Shown here piece after piece: positions 54,923 to 64,000 of a stretch of DNA of 64,000 bases. The notes beneath the pieces were generated by a model, which searched no databases, was not told where the DNA came from, and saw only the letters and a program-made list of their open reading frames with translations. The DNA is taken from positions 33,408 through 97,407 of the forward strand of contig JBAOKB010000019.1 of assembly GCA_037044905.1 (NCBI GenBank), read 5' to 3'. Numbering within the stretch: position 1 is the stretch's first letter; the number at the start of each line of letters is the position of its first letter. Source of the stretch: Hortaea werneckii (taxonomy: Eukaryota > Ascomycota > Dothideomycetes > Mycosphaerellales > Teratosphaeriaceae). The translations under genes and the position numbers were made by a program.

Positions 54923-55436
54923 ACCGCCTCAACAGACACAGCAACACTCCCATCAGAACATGAATCAAATCGACGATCACCAGCAGCAAACGCCTTTGCA
55001 CCTCCTAAGTCAAGTCGCGACTGGAAACCAGCGCCAGCAACAGCAAGCCAGCGAAGCGCCGAATACGGACTGGACGTTCAGTCCGCCAACGATGGTAGAC
55101 TACAGCAAACAAGCCATGCCGGGAAATCCTGACCCTTCTATGCCCTTACACGTCCCCAGAGGCGGGCCTCCGCAGGTGCTTGATCACCCTCCCATGATGC
55201 CGCAAGATCAGGCTTGGACTGGCATCGTAGATCCGACGAATCAAGACTATGGATGGGGTAGCGGATTCGAACAGGCGATGGATATTGCGCTAGGCGGTAT
55301 CGACGGCATGCAGGGCGCTGGCCTAGATAATTGGTTCTTGGGTGACAGTATGGCGCCCTTTGTCTTTCAAGGGGATGCTTCGGGCAGTGGTGGTCAGATG
55401 GCAGGTGGTGGACAGATCGTGGGTCCTGGCTGGTAA
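52581..55436 (+). CDS. Zn2Cys6 transcription factor, War1/PrtT-like
   Basis: Single exon, 951 residues. Residues 1-130 are Pro/Gln-rich, including a run of eight Pro. The binuclear zinc cluster lies at about 137-168: ACEACRGLKVRCDQD, then PCKRCAKAGRQCIIT, with all six Cys. A basic patch (TRKRQKKADSRV) and a short coiled coil (VAELEKKLDALTAALHQQ) follow, matching DNA linker and dimerisation elements. The fungal-specific transcription factor middle domain spans about 310-700 (SLIDPATAADMFNRYCRDLAPHLPAVVFP and ARRAWLTCYYLCASASMVLRRPN). The C terminus is Gln/Pro/Met-rich with a CAG microsatellite, probably an activation domain. The cluster plus tail resemble War1/PrtT regulators, a recalled similarity. 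Confidence 0.88.
54889..54920 (+). repeat. CAG trinucleotide repeat encoding poly-Gln
   Basis: About eleven pure CAG codons encode a glutamine run within the activation-like region of the Zn2Cys6 factor. Uninterrupted CAG repeats are prone to length change between strains. Confidence 0.85.
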
Positions 55437-55724
55437 TTCGAATGTTAGCAGGGCACCGGTGCAATAAGAGGAAGGTCTCAGGAGGTTAGTAATGCAAAGC
55501 GCTTCGAGTTTACCGACGACAGAAGTGTCGCCGATGGCATCTTGTTTTTTGTCGACGGTTGTCACGTATTGCTTGTGCTTTATATGGAATAAACACTCAA
55601 GGAACAGTTCCAATAAAGGCTGCTTGCACCATACATCAAGTCCGTATCTGAAGTAGCCCGAGAATGACTTCCAATATATGCCAATGCCTCTTTCTAATAA
55701 TATGATTTTTTTTTTTTTTTGGGA

Positions 55725-55759
<35 letters not shown>

Positions 55760-55773
55760 CGGTGCTCGCTAGA
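55437..55773. other. Convergent spacer with T15 and G33 tracts
   Basis: Lies between the two convergent Zn2Cys6 loci. It holds a T15 run (about 55706-55720), a short GGGAGA link, and 33 G (about 55727-55759), ending 14 bases before the end of the degenerate TF frame. Confidence 0.7.
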
Positions 55774-57348
55774 TTACCCCAGAGTGGTCAAAAATCCACC
55801 GCAGGTAGGGAGATCCGCTACGAGACACTTTTGTATCTTTTCATGTTCTCCACAGATCCTCTGCAGGTACAGACGAATAGCTGGGCGCTCTACTCGGGCC
55901 CGAGATTTGATCCACCATATACTGCGCCCAGCTTTGGAATACCAAATATAAAGTAACAACAGCGCTATCGGATCTCTCGCCCGCAGTAGCGACTCGAATG
56001 CTCCGTGTATGCACTTCGTAAAGCGCTGAGTCTGTCCGACGGTAACTCTGCTGTCTTCGACCTCGAGGAGCTGGGATATTGCATGGGCGGCGGAGAAATA
56101 AGGGTTGTTTTCGGCAGTGGAGTGTCCTACAAGACCACATAGTGATGCGAGCGGTCCGGGGATATCCTTCGCCCCGCTTTTCGGCAATGGAGAGGCTAGC
56201 TGTGCGTAAGTGTTTTTCATGATGCTGAATATACTTTCCGGACGTAATGGATTGACAATGTGCCATAGTGACATCTTGGCATTATCCATGCGTAGCCAGT
56301 CCAGAGGATCGGGACTGTTCTCGCTTGGAACCTGCACAGGCCACGATTGGTGTGGCAGATCCGTGTCTGTGAATGAAAAGCTGAGAAGAGCAAGGGTAGC
56401 CGCAGTCCCCCAGATAGGATCTTTGTCTTTCGTCTCGATGGGCTGGTTCAACCGCTTCTTGAGGAGCGCGGCGCTTCGCGTCCAGTGGTAGTATTCTTCT
56501 GATCTACGGTGGCTTGTCGTAGCGCCGTTCCGATAGCGGTGGTATGCCAGACCTAGGGCTAGAGAGGCATGCATTAGACTGGGAGACTGCCGAGTACGCG
56601 TCAGTCAACCGTAACCGCATCCCAAAGGCGAGAATGGCCGTGATAGGTTGATATGAGGTTGATTACAGGTTCACATACAACGAAGCATAGCTCCAGGAGA
56701 CTGAGGTTTAGTTTCTTTGTGTTGGGATCGTTGCAAATTAAAGGGGACCTTGTCCAAGGTATCGGAATACGTATTCCTGATGTCTGGCGGTCATATGAAA
56801 GGTGTCCGAGCCATCGCTTGTGTAGACGGGGGTTTCTATGGGTACGGCAATCTGGCACAAAGCTTGATTCTTGATTTGCCATCTCATGTCGGCGCTGACA
56901 GGTTGAAGATCCGGGATGTTGAGCAGATAGTTGCACGTTACTCCGAAGTAAAAGCATTTTTGGCATCGAGGTCTTAATTCATCGCACTTTCAAGGCCGCT
57001 TAGTTAGCCAATGGGAAACGGCAAAGTGCATGGAAACGACCCTAACGACTCTCGCATCTTTTCTATCAGGACGGTCGAAGCAGCGTGGATAGCATATCGA
57101 TATGTTACCGTGCTTTTTGCCTCACAATCCAGAATCTAATTGACCTCCTTGCTGTCATGGTAATCGGGAGTCTTAGTGCAAAACCTACAGAGAACTTTGC
57201 ATAATATGGAGGACCTAGATGACACACAGGCTGGTAGGCTCACCTTTACCTTGCGGAGCTTGCGATTGCGGCAGCCATATCTGGAACGTCGCAACGACTT
57301 GGGTTTCCTTGTATCATTCCCAGGTGTTGTCTCGCTTGGGTTCAACAT
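55774..57348 (-). pseudogene. Decayed Zn2Cys6 transcription factor gene
   Basis: Exon 57244-57348 encodes a basic N terminus and the first half of a zinc cluster, SRYGCRNRKLRKVK. After a candidate 257-nt intron with a GTGAGC donor, exon 56679-56986 continues CDELRPRCQKCFYFGVTCNY. The cluster spacing is right, but the second Cys is Arg (CGC where TGC is expected), which would destroy one zinc ligand. The exon then has a TAA near 56753 with the following conserved segment (LSLLELCFV) one base out of frame. A further intron, 56587-56678, joins to PSLMHASLALGLAYHRYRN and 260 more residues to 55774, a typical fungal TF middle-homology-like region. One substituted ligand plus a frame break suggest a pseudogene, though a sequence error at the break cannot be excluded. 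Confidence 0.62.
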
Positions 57349-57799
57349 GCTGGCCGAAAGATGTCTCGGGAAGTTGCATATGCTTCAGACGTTGACGTTG
57401 CGTTTTGTTGAGAAATTGAAAGCGCATCGACATGGTCAGCATAGAGAAAAATGTGGTGCTAGAAATGGGGGCATGCCTTCGTAAAATGGCTCGTCGTTGT
57501 TACAAGGCCTCCGGGATCAGCCGTTATGGATTCGTTCTAATAGCCCCAGTTTCCTCCTCTCGGATGGAGGAGCTTCTGATTGGCTACCGTTTGTCACGTG
57601 AATTCCATGGCCATGCTAGGTTTCTAGCCCTGCAGAAGATCAAAAACCAGTGAGCCTCTATATAAGCAGGAGAAAAGGCCTACGAGGTTTGAGAACAATA
57701 GCTACGCTGGCAAGCTGCCGAACTCATTTCACAAGGACTCCGTTGTTCCACACCCACACCCAAACTTCACCATCTTTAACAAGCACATCGATCTCTACT
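57349..57799. other. Divergent spacer with TATA box
   Basis: Promoter side of both the decayed Zn2Cys6 gene and the reductase. A CACGTG-like element (GTCACGTGAATTCC) is near 57593-57606. Confidence 0.45.
57659..57665 (+). promoter_or_regulatory. TATA box of the reductase gene
   Basis: TATATAA lies 135 bases upstream of the chosen ATG at 57800, in the position expected for a core promoter element with a leader of about 100 bases. Confidence 0.5.
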
Positions 57800-58921
57800 A
57801 TGGCAACGCACCTTGCTGCTGTTGCAATTGGAAAAGGACAGCCTCTCGTTGTCCAAAGTCGCCGCACGCCAAAGCCGGGGCCGGACGAGCTTCTCGTACA
57901 GGTCAAAGCCGTAGGTCTGAATCCGGCCGATCACATTATGCGCGATCAAGGCTTGTTCATCAGGTCATACCCGACCGTCTTGGGGTTCGATATATCTGGA
58001 CTAGTCCTCGAAGTGGGTGACAATGTGCGACAACGGTTGCACGCAGATGATACGACCCCGGTTTTTCAGGCAGGCATCACGCGCATTGCCGCGTATGCAG
58101 CTGCGGTTTTTAGGTCCTGCGATGCTGACTATGGTGCTTTTCAGGAGATTTGCCTGGTCCCCTGGCAGCACGCTGTACCGCTTCCTGCGAACGATTTATC
58201 TTGGGTCCAAGCAGCGACACTTCCAGTTGCTGCCGCGGTACCGCTGAATGTGTGGGACATGATGGGCTTTCCAAGGCTCGAAAGCACGCAGCGTACGGAG
58301 GGTGCAGAACAGAGTGAGGCGGTGTTGATATGGGGGGCATCGTCCAGCGTAGGGACAATGGGAGTGCAAAGTGCGGCATTGCAGAAGCTCGATCCGAATT
58401 CGCCTACGGCCGCCGTCTATGCGACATGCGGTGTGGCGAACAAGGGGTATGTAAGCTCCCTCGGTGCGGATCATGTCTTCGATTACACAGATGCCGGAGT
58501 CGTAGATGAGATTGTGGCGACAGCCAAAGAGGATGACTTGGTAATCCGTCACTGCTTCCTCGCCATGGGAGAACTGTCGGTTTGTCAGGCTGTACTTAAA
58601 GCCTTCGTTGGAAAGGGTCCAGCTGCGAGGGATTCGAAGGCAAAGATTGCATCAGCGCCTCCTTTGCCTCAACACACAAGGGAGGTAGAGGGCGTAGAGA
58701 CGGTCATGGTGATGCCAGCAATGGCGGACGAAACGACCAGGCTAGCTCAATTCGAGTATTGGATGGGGACTTGGCTGAAAGAGAAGCTGGCAGAGGGTGT
58801 GATAAGGCCTAGTCCGGAAGCGAGGGTAGTTGGGCATGGCGTTGAGGCGATCAATGAAGGATTGGAACTGCTTTCGAAAGGCGTGAGCTGCACCAAGCTG
58901 GTGGTTGAGATAGCCGGGTAA
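57800..58921 (+). CDS. Medium-chain reductase, trans-enoyl-reductase-like
   Basis: Single exon, 373 residues from MATHLAAVAIGKGQPLVVQS; the upstream part of the open frame has no ATG. It is a zinc-independent MDR family oxidoreductase. Landmarks: TPKPGPDELLVQVKAVGLNPADHIM, YPTVLGFDISGLVLEVGDNV, FQEICLVPWQHAVPLP, the nucleotide-binding region AVLIWGASSSVGTMGVQSAA followed by YVSSLGADHVFDY. The motif order is that of LovC/ToxD-like trans-acting enoyl reductases, which pair with polyketide synthases, and of general quinone/alkenal reductases. No polyketide synthase is nearby, so a general role is equally likely. An upstream neighbour is the decayed Zn2Cys6 regulator, divergently placed. Confidence 0.88.
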   Translation: MATHLAAVAIGKGQPLVVQSRRTPKPGPDELLVQVKAVGLNPADHIMRDQGLFIRSYPTVLGFDISGLVLEVGDNVRQRLHADDTTPVFQAGITRIAAYAAAVFRSCDADYGAFQEICLVPWQHAVPLPANDLSWVQAATLPVAAAVPLNVWDMMGFPRLESTQRTEGAEQSEAVLIWGASSSVGTMGVQSAALQKLDPNSPTAAVYATCGVANKGYVSSLGADHVFDYTDAGVVDEIVATAKEDDLVIRHCFLAMGELSVCQAVLKAFVGKGPAARDSKAKIASAPPLPQHTREVEGVETVMVMPAMADETTRLAQFEYWMGTWLKEKLAEGVIRPSPEARVVGHGVEAINEGLELLSKGVSCTKLVVEIAG

Positions 58922-59268
58922 GAAAAAGAAAGGCAGTGCTTTGCTCAACAACCACTTGCAATGCGGTCTCGAAGTCAATGGCGGTTAATCAAATGGTTGA
59001 AACCTTGGAATGCTATAATCAATATTCAGACAATTGCTATCCAATGTGCTTCCGGCGCGTTAACGGCCCGTGCGCGCAAATTCCGCACCGAACTTTCGCC
59101 TCGCGTCACGAGCCAAAAACCTAAACCTCAGCTTTTGCTTCTTCCTTTCTCTTCTCTTGGGGTACGTATTGCGTCTGAAGCCACTCATTGGACTGCAGCT
59201 AATCGATCTTCCGTAGCCTTTAGTCAAGTCGATTGCAGCAGGATATTGCAACAGGCGGTATTTACACC
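58922..59268. other. Tandem spacer
   Basis: Lies between the reductase stop and the IMP dehydrogenase start. No gene seen. It probably holds the IMPDH promoter. Confidence 0.35.
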
Positions 59269-61191
59269 ATGAACGGCGGCGACATGAGCAACGGAGCAGG
59301 CGGCGACCTCGACCGTCCTACCGAAGACCCGGCACAGGCGCTCCAGGCGCTGAGCAAGTACTCACAGAAGGATGGCATCTCCGTCCACGCTCTCATGGAC
59401 GCGGAGAAGCAGGGAGGGTTAGTAGAGCTCTTCCCGTGTGCATGGCCAAGGCAGAGCGTCAGCTAAGATGTTGCCCAAAGGCTCACCTACAACGACTTCT
59501 TGCTCCTGCCCGGCCACATTGGCTTCCCGGCTGCCACCGTCGACCTCACCTCGAAGCTGACTAGGAACATCTCGATCAAGACCCCATTCACCTCCTCGCC
59601 TATGGACACGGTCACCGAACACAACATGGCCATTCACATGGCTCTGCTAGGTGGTGTTGGTGTGATTCACCACAACTGCAGTGTGGAAGAGCAGGCCAAC
59701 ATGGTCAGAATGGTCAAGAGATTTGAGAACGGCTTCATTACCGATCCTATTTGTTTGAAGCCCTCCACCACAGTCGCTGAAGCGAGAGAGCTGAAGGAGA
59801 AGTGGGGCTTTGGTGGCTTCCCCGTCACTGGTAAGTCCCTTTTGTTTTGGCGAGTGGCAGCAAAGCCTCAAGTCTCGCGTGATGTTAAATCTTTCATTAA
59901 CTTTCGTTCAACCGCAAACCCTTGCGCCAACGTGCCTCGGGTGCTGTGGAAACATCAACCCTCTGATCCTGCTTTTTCATTATATATATGCCATTCTGCA
60001 CGCAGAAGGATGCGCAGTAAGCTGACTGCATGCATAGAGAACGGCACTCTGCGAAGCAAGCTTGTGGGCATCGTTACGCCTCGCGACACCCAATTCCACA
60101 ACAATGCTAGCTCTCCCGTCACCGAGATCATGTCGAAAGACTTGGTCACGGCTAAGGAAGGCATCAGCCTGAATGAAGCTAACACTATCCTCTCAAAGTC
60201 CAAGAAGGGCAAGCTTCCGATCGTTGACGACCAAGGCAACCTTATCTCTCTCCTCAGCCGAAGCGATCTGATGAAGAACCTCCACTTCCCTCTCGCTTCC
60301 AAGGTCCCCGGTACCAAGCAGCTTCTGAGCGCGGCCGCGATTGGCACCCGTGAGAATGACAAGGAGCGTCTGCGGGCGCTCGTTGAAGCTGGCCTTGACA
60401 TCGTCGTCCTTGACTCTTCCCAAGGAAACAGCATTTACCAACTCGACATGATCCGCTGGATCAAGAAGACTTTCCCCAAGGTCGAGGTCATTGGCGGCAA
60501 CGTTGTCACGCGTGACCAAGCGGCTCCACTCATCGCTGCTGGTGTTGATGGTCTCCGTATTGGTATGGGCGCTGGCAGTGCTTGCATTACCCAAGAAGTC
60601 ATGGCCGTTGGTCGTCCGCAAGCCACCTCCGTCTTCCGCGTTGCTGAATTTGCTGCTCGCTTCGGCGTGCCTTGCATTGCAGACGGAGGTATTCAGAACG
60701 TTGGACACATCGTCAAGGCCATTACTTTGGGCGCGAGCACCATCATGATGGGTGGTCTGCTTGCCGCTACTACTGAATCCCCTGGTGCGTACGTTGTTGG
60801 CGGAGACGGCCAGCTCAGGAAGACGTACAGAGGTATGGGCTCCATCGACGCTATGGAGGACAAGAAGGCTGGCGGCTCTGGCGGCGCGGACAAGTCAGCG
60901 AACACCGCCAAGAATGCCGGCACTGCACGGTACTTCTCCGAGGGTGACAAGCTCCTTGTTGCCCAGGGTGTCTCCGGGTCTGTGCTCGACCGGGGTTCAG
61001 TCACCAAGTTCTTGCCCTACCTTATGGCCGGTGTTCAACACTCGCTGCAAGACGTTGGTGTCCAGAGCGTTACTGCTCTGCAAAAGGGTGTCATGTCTGG
61101 GGATGTGCGGTTCGAGTTCCGAACTGCAAGCGCACAGGCCGAGGGTGGCATCCAGGGTATGATTGGTGTGGAGAAGAAGCTGTACAGCTAA
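59269..61191 (+). CDS. IMD: Inosine-5'-monophosphate dehydrogenase
   Basis: Three exons (59269-59417, 59481-59830, 60038-61191; the second intron is 207 nt) encode 550 residues. The enzyme oxidises IMP to XMP, the committed step of GTP synthesis. N-terminal TYNDFLLLPGHIGFPAATVDL, a CBS (Bateman) region from about residue 120 to 240, and then the catalytic barrel: GLDIVVLDSSQGNS, GGNVVTRDQA, the Cys loop GMGAGSACITQE, FGVPCIADGGIQNVGHI, GGLLAATTESPG and the mobile flap ARYF. The Cys loop usually reads GMGSGS in recalled homologues, so Ala replaces the first Ser here. VFRVAEF has Phe where VYxVAEF is usual. Both are discussed under findings. Assignment is certain; multiplicity of IMPDH genes in this genome is unknown. 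Confidence 0.96.
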
Positions 61192-61719
61192 GCAAAAAGT
61201 TGATATAATGGTCCTTGCTGCTGCTGTTGTGGTCTATTAGGAGTCTTGGCGTATAGGCGGGGAGGCATAATTATACGCTGTTACGACCGTTCGGTTCATT
61301 TGATGCTCTTCAAGCAGTTCCGCTGTGAAGTCGTTGTCACTGTCTTTCCTTATCAAAGTCGCATTTCCAAACCCTTCAGCTGAAATGGTCCAATTTGGAG
61401 GAGAAGCATGATACCCTCCGTATACATCTCTCATCTTCCACCAATGATGTTGAGCCACTGCTCCGTTGGCAGTACGAGTGACGCCTTGCCGGCCATCTTC
61501 ACATCTCCTGCAATACAACTGTTCTCCGATGGACGTGGATACATGTTTAATAATAACATATCCTGGCCTAAGCCTGGTATGCTACGTACGGCCCAAAATT
61601 TCCTATCCCAGGGTATCATCAAAAGCACGCCGCTAACTCCAAACATTTTTCTGCTGCATCTATGCTCTTGTATCATGCTTCATTCCCCATGGACACGGCT
61701 GTCGAACCTCGCCCCACCT
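61192..61719. other. Convergent spacer
   Basis: A 3'-to-3' spacer between IMPDH and the PTH11-type gene. No gene is supported. Confidence 0.4.
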
Positions 61720-63263
61720 TCAAAGACTCTCGTTTGCCCAGATGGTTCGCAGCCCCGGCGCTTCGGTTGAAATGCTCTCCTGTCTGTCTCTCGTCTGCGG
61801 ACGCTTCGGCAGGGCGGTTTCTCGGAATCGTTCCATGTTCTGCATATTGTACGCTTCGAACTCGGCCGGCGTGCGGATGATTCGGTGTTGTGAGGATGAC
61901 GGCGAGAGGGATTCGGTGTCGTCGTAGCCAGTCTCGGTCACCGGAACGGCCTTGCTGTCCCGTTGGGGTGTCAAGCCAGGTTCATTGTCAGCATGACTGC
62001 CTAAGCGTTTTAGCCCGGCAGTGCCGTGGCTCACAGACATGCCACTGTCGCCCTCGAGCTTCCCGGATCGACTCTTGCCCAAGCCGGAGCTGTCCATGGC
62101 TCTCGAAATAGGACCGCTGAGGTAGCTTCTGAAGAAGACCCGGAGGGCTGGTGCGGAAGCACACATCTATATAAACAATCAGCATATGACCTGGTGTAGT
62201 AGCTTGCTGCCGGTCAACTTACAATTCCTAGCTGAAGCTCCACATGTGACCAGACGAACACCAAGAAGATCTGGCGGCTGACGTTCGTGCTGTGGCCGAC
62301 CTGGTATAGGTAGTACGTGCGGACTGCACTTGCGACAACGACCAGAAGAGCAGCAGAGAAGATCAGGTTCAGAGCAATTTTCTGAGGACCAGGGATTTTC
62401 AGATTGCGGGTCATGAGAAGCGGAAGAGCGACAGAATATCTGGTTGAGCACTGGTCAGGCAAGCCTTGAGCTTTAGCAAAAAGACTCTTACTTACACATC
62501 GGTAATGCAGGCAAATATACCTGATAGCAAATTGATCGGCGTAGTATCCAGACAGTTAAAGTCTCTTGCGTAAGTCGGATCAAAGGCCTGGTGGATAGAT
62601 TAGCTGGAGTCCAACAAGAAGCGAATAGGCAGTCGAGCGATGCTGCTTACCTTCCAGTAAGCCTCCATTGGCGAACAGTTGATGAACAGCATGATAATAA
62701 AGGCGAGAGCCCAGGCAGCTGTGAAGCCGATTGCAATGAAGACAGCGATCATCCAGTACCTGTTGTACGTCCCTCCTACCAAGCGTCGATAGAAGAGCAA
62801 GACGGAGATCTTGCAGCAGCCAGAACACACCAGCACGGCAAGCTCGGCAATCCAGGTCACTTTGGCCATGCCTTCGTAATAAGTCAGGGGGATGTCCCAC
62901 ATGTCTCGTCCCGTATGATATTTCTCGCATGCTAGGATGAAGACAACAGTGTATAAAGTCGAGCCTAGCCATGCGAATATCATGAGGATCTAAAGGTGCT
63001 TTCGTTAGCATCACTCACATCGCTGCCGCAAGGGAGGAAGATAGCATAGTCGCCACCAGGTGGTCGCTTACATCGTCTAGCCCCACGTTGCCAGCTTTTG
63101 CTGTGAACCGCAACCATAGTCGCAGACCCAGCAACAGAGTGGAAGCGGCATACCAGATGACCGCATACGGCGTCGCCCAAGTGTCTTCGTGCGGATTGTC
63201 ATAGTTGGGTGTCGGCCACGCAGCAATGTCTGCCGGGGTCAGGTTGATAATGTTGCCAGGCAT
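61720..63263 (-). CDS. PTH11/rhodopsin-like seven-TM integral membrane protein
   Basis: Five exons (63072-63263, 62651-62989, 62496-62587, 62223-62439, 61720-62166) with short GT-AG introns encode 428 residues. The N-terminal outside segment (MPGNIINLTPADIAAWPTPN) is followed by seven membrane helices, including WATPYAVIWYAASTLLLGLR, WIAELAVLVCSGCCKISVLL, YWMIAVFIAIGFTAAW and IALNLIFSAALLVVVASAVR. The pattern is that of fungal rhodopsin-fold orphan receptors (PF20684-like, PTH11-related without a CFEM domain). A Ser/Arg/Glu-rich cytoplasmic tail of about 120 residues follows. It probably senses an external cue at the plasma membrane; the ligand is unknown. Expansion of this family is characteristic of plant-associated and wood- or rock-inhabiting Dothideomycetes. 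Confidence 0.83.
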
Positions 63264-64000
63264 GCCCTAGACCACTGCAGCGGAAGTCTAATGGAATATG
63301 GTATCTTCCTAGCCGAAAGATGGGCCCAGGCGCTCTGTGAGTGTGAAGGTGAAGTTCGTCGTTGCTAGAGGGGTGATAGGAATGGAGGAAGCTCTTGAAA
63401 AGGAAGTCCGGCCGGGGTTGGTTTAAGGGAAGGCAATTCTCGCGCTAGCCCATCTCACACGTGCTGCCTGTCCCCATCCCCGTACAAGACGCTACGAAGC
63501 GTTGCTACGATGTTAGAGAAATTTGGCGGCCATTTGGCAATGGCAGGATTGGGGATAGGGTTCTCTGCGTGTCTTGTCGCGTCGTCAACGGCCATTAGAG
63601 AGGGTCTCGGTAGTTGTACGTGACTTCTTGCAAGGAGGTCCATGAATCGTGCCAGCGGCGAACTTTGGAGCGGCTTCCCTGAACTTTCCTGAATAAGTAG
63701 CTGCGGAGCCCGCAAGCAATCGAGGATCATGCTCCAGCGCCTGGACTAGGAGGTCATCCAAACCACCAAGTCACACTGCAAGTTGCATCATTGCATGTCG
63801 TGTCTCGATAGTGATACTCGCCACGCGAGCCTCAAACATTCCTGCCATTTTGTGTCAATTATTCTGAGACGGAACACTCAAGGTGTGGGCAGCGGTGCAG
63901 TAATGCAAGAGGAGGCCGTTTTCCCTTGCATTAGTGCGGTGCCTGCCGTTTCGTCTCCACAAACGTCCGGATGGATGCAAAAAGGTTGCTTCTCGCGCTC
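63264..64000. other. Terminal intergenic region, no gene seen
   Basis: Promoter side of the PTH11-type gene. A 91-codon minus-strand frame at 63455-63730 has no recognised content and was not annotated. Confidence 0.35.

Noticed and set aside
57650..57799. N-terminal extension of the medium-chain reductase
   Set aside because: The upstream frame has no ATG and contains a TATA box, so it is promoter and leader.
57650..61191. Secondary-metabolite cluster around the enoyl-reductase-like gene
   Set aside because: No synthase, tailoring oxidase or transporter is adjacent; neighbours are IMPDH and a receptor-like protein.
63455..63730. 91-codon minus-strand frame
   Set aside because: No domain, no splice partner, and it lies in the promoter of the PTH11-type gene.
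1..64000. CRISPR arrays, insertion sequences, tRNA or rRNA
   Set aside because: No repeat-spacer pattern, no transposase motif, and no cloverleaf with GTTCRA-type T-arm was convincing.

Overview
This window is nuclear DNA of a filamentous ascomycete. The evidence is densely packed, intron-poor genes with short GT-AG introns (about 50-100 nt), Zn2Cys6 regulators, PTH11/rhodopsin-like membrane proteins, a GH3 xylosidase, an AidB-type acyl-CoA dehydrogenase and the fungal form of CWC22. The overall style resembles Dothideomycetes (a Mycosphaerellales-like black fungus), but that placement is inferred from protein style only. Nothing prokaryotic, viral, CRISPR-like or transposase-like is visible, and I found no convincing tRNA or rRNA.

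Layout. 1-740: 5' part of a secreted GH3 beta-xylosidase gene cut by the window edge. 2.4-8.2 kb: a small unknown two-exon gene, a two-exon TMEM70-like mitochondrial membrane protein, a secreted M28-type glutaminyl cyclase, and an Arg/Asp-rich protein. 8.5-20 kb: a long coiled-coil protein, a GPI-anchored-type surface protein with a frame break, a seven-TM protein, an amino-acid permease with a frame break, and an acyl-CoA dehydrogenase. 20.2-20.8 kb: an alpha/beta-hydrolase relic with four frame breaks. 21.9-31 kb: SAR1, DPM2, a DCAF/Iqw1-like WD40 protein, a small Cys-rich secreted protein and a YwbE-domain protein. 31-43.7 kb: CWC22, a PHO13-type phosphatase, a 2EXR/F-box-like protein, an M3 metallopeptidase, an aldo-keto reductase, an MJ1316-domain protein with a possible degenerate nucleotidyltransferase region, and a UPF0390 protein. 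44.7-55.4 kb: a double cyclic-nucleotide-binding/F-box/LRR fusion, a tiny Cys/His-rich protein, an unknown protein with a possible ubiquitin-like fold, the molybdopterin synthase small subunit, an alpha/beta-hydrolase and a War1/PrtT-like Zn2Cys6 factor. 55.8-64 kb: a decayed Zn2Cys6 regulator, a medium-chain reductase, IMP dehydrogenase and a PTH11-type seven-TM protein.

Most genes are independent housekeeping or accessory functions. There is no clear biosynthetic cluster: the medium-chain reductase resembles polyketide trans-acting enoyl reductases, but no synthase lies within the window. SAR1 and DPM2 form a divergent pair serving the ER and secretory pathway. The most notable features are four loci with broken reading frames among otherwise intact genes, several very long pure homopolymer tracts, a perfect 10-bp inverted repeat, an unusual cNBD-F-box-LRR architecture, an RNA-end-recognition (MJ1316) protein, and active-site variants in IMP dehydrogenase. 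All exon boundaries were placed by eye from splice consensus and frame continuity.
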